Of a stretch of DNA of 64,000 nucleotides, positions 63,600 to 64,000 are shown in pieces. Under the pieces are notes generated by a model. The model was not told the origin of the DNA. It searched no databases and saw only the letters and a list, made by a program, of their open reading frames with translations. The translations under genes and the position numbers were made by a program. Position 1 is the first letter of the stretch, and every line of letters begins with the position of its first letter. Source of the stretch: Cryomorpha ignava (GTDB lineage: Bacteria; Bacteroidota; Bacteroidia; Flavobacteriales_D; Cryomorphaceae); NCBI RefSeq assembly GCF_010686655.1, contig NZ_JAAGVY010000011.1, positions 54,835 through 118,834 on the forward strand, written 5' to 3'.

Positions 63600-64000
63600 G
63601 CTTTTGATTTCTCTGCCGATCTAATCTTTATACACATCTTAACAGGTCAATGGATTTTTAGAGTTGATTAGTTCTAATTATAAATATTCTGTCCTTGAAT
63701 TAACTCCTTGTTTATCAATGTTCTCATTCACCCCAGCCCTAAAGGGAGTCCAACGCACACATTAGTCAGGGAACGAACTTTTGTCGATTTAAAGCCGCTT
63801 TTCGCCTAAATATAACTTTATTAAACGGATTAATTATCGAAATAATATTGGGTGGTAGGGCATTCCCCTTTAGGGAATTAGCGTGTACCTAAGCGGGCTA
63901 TTTACAATGGGCTGTTGATGTAAAAGTCAGAATGTACTTGATTGATATAGAAAAGACACGGACACTTGAGGTGTAACAACAAATCAAGGCAAAATGATCA
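63600..64000. other. Intergenic region at the right edge
   Basis: No gene is seen. The 10-bp word CCCTAAAGGG (63737-63746) recurs in inverted orientation as CCCTTTAGGG (63866-63875), each inside a short GC-rich patch. The sequence runs off the window, so an adjoining gene may begin outside. Confidence 0.4.

Overview
The window comes from a Bacteroidota chromosome, most likely a member of Flavobacteriales. Evidence for this is: promoters of the TTG-N19-TAnnTTTG type (for example 512-541 and 62488-62517), three proteins that belong to or depend on the type IX secretion system (T9SS), many lipoproteins and outer-membrane barrels, a cysteine-poor L36, and the gene order rplQ-carA-eno. The genus cannot be named from the sequence.

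Layout. Positions 1-600 are non-coding, with three arrays of 7-bp repeats followed by the ribosomal promoter. Positions 611-17756 are one unbroken rightward array that merges the str, S10, spc and alpha operons (rpsL, rpsG, fusA, rpsJ through rplQ, with secY, infA, rpmJ and rpoA inside). It lacks the tuf, adk and map genes that many other bacteria keep in it. A strong terminator (17786-17817) closes it, and carA and eno follow. Positions 20248-20844 hold hairpin-bearing repeats. Next come a conserved cytoplasmic protein of unknown function (20845-22389) and a 0.8-kb repeat-rich spacer.

Positions 23393-34949 (leftward) form a surface-adhesin operon: a small exported protein, a roughly 2,760-residue SprB-repeat adhesin with a type-B T9SS signal, a PorP/SprF protein, and an OmpA/TPR lipoprotein resembling PorE. 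Positions 35271-40987 (leftward) encode rlmB, a GWxTD lipoprotein, rmuC, an L,D-transpeptidase and a BamA-like barrel. Positions 41110-46869 (mostly rightward) hold a tiny lipoprotein coupled to a YtxJ-type bacilliredoxin, osmC (leftward), a putative exported protein, lipA, and a 1,024-residue BNR-repeat protein with a type-A T9SS signal. gap follows. Positions 47928-53154 (leftward) are a tightly packed operon lpxK-pnp-gatB-tlpA-lpxH, joining lipid A synthesis to purine salvage and Glu/Asp-tRNA amidation. The rest holds a Nif3/coiled-coil pair, a DUF2383-type helical bundle, a FadL-type porin, a Gly/Tyr- and Ser/Arg-rich lipoprotein, proS with a coupled unknown gene, tRNA-Glu with duplicated fragments of its own 3' end, gpmA, rpsT and radC.

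Most unusual points: lpxH has no ATG, GTG or TTG upstream of its catalytic DFHLG motif and appears to start at ATC; the tRNA-Glu locus carries direct and inverted tRNA fragments plus a duplicated terminator; the coiled-coil partner of Nif3 appears to have lost all zinc-ribbon cysteines; 7-bp tandem arrays occur at two distant loci; and nested-hairpin repeats lie downstream of eno. I see no CRISPR array, rRNA gene, intact insertion sequence, defence island or biosynthetic cluster.
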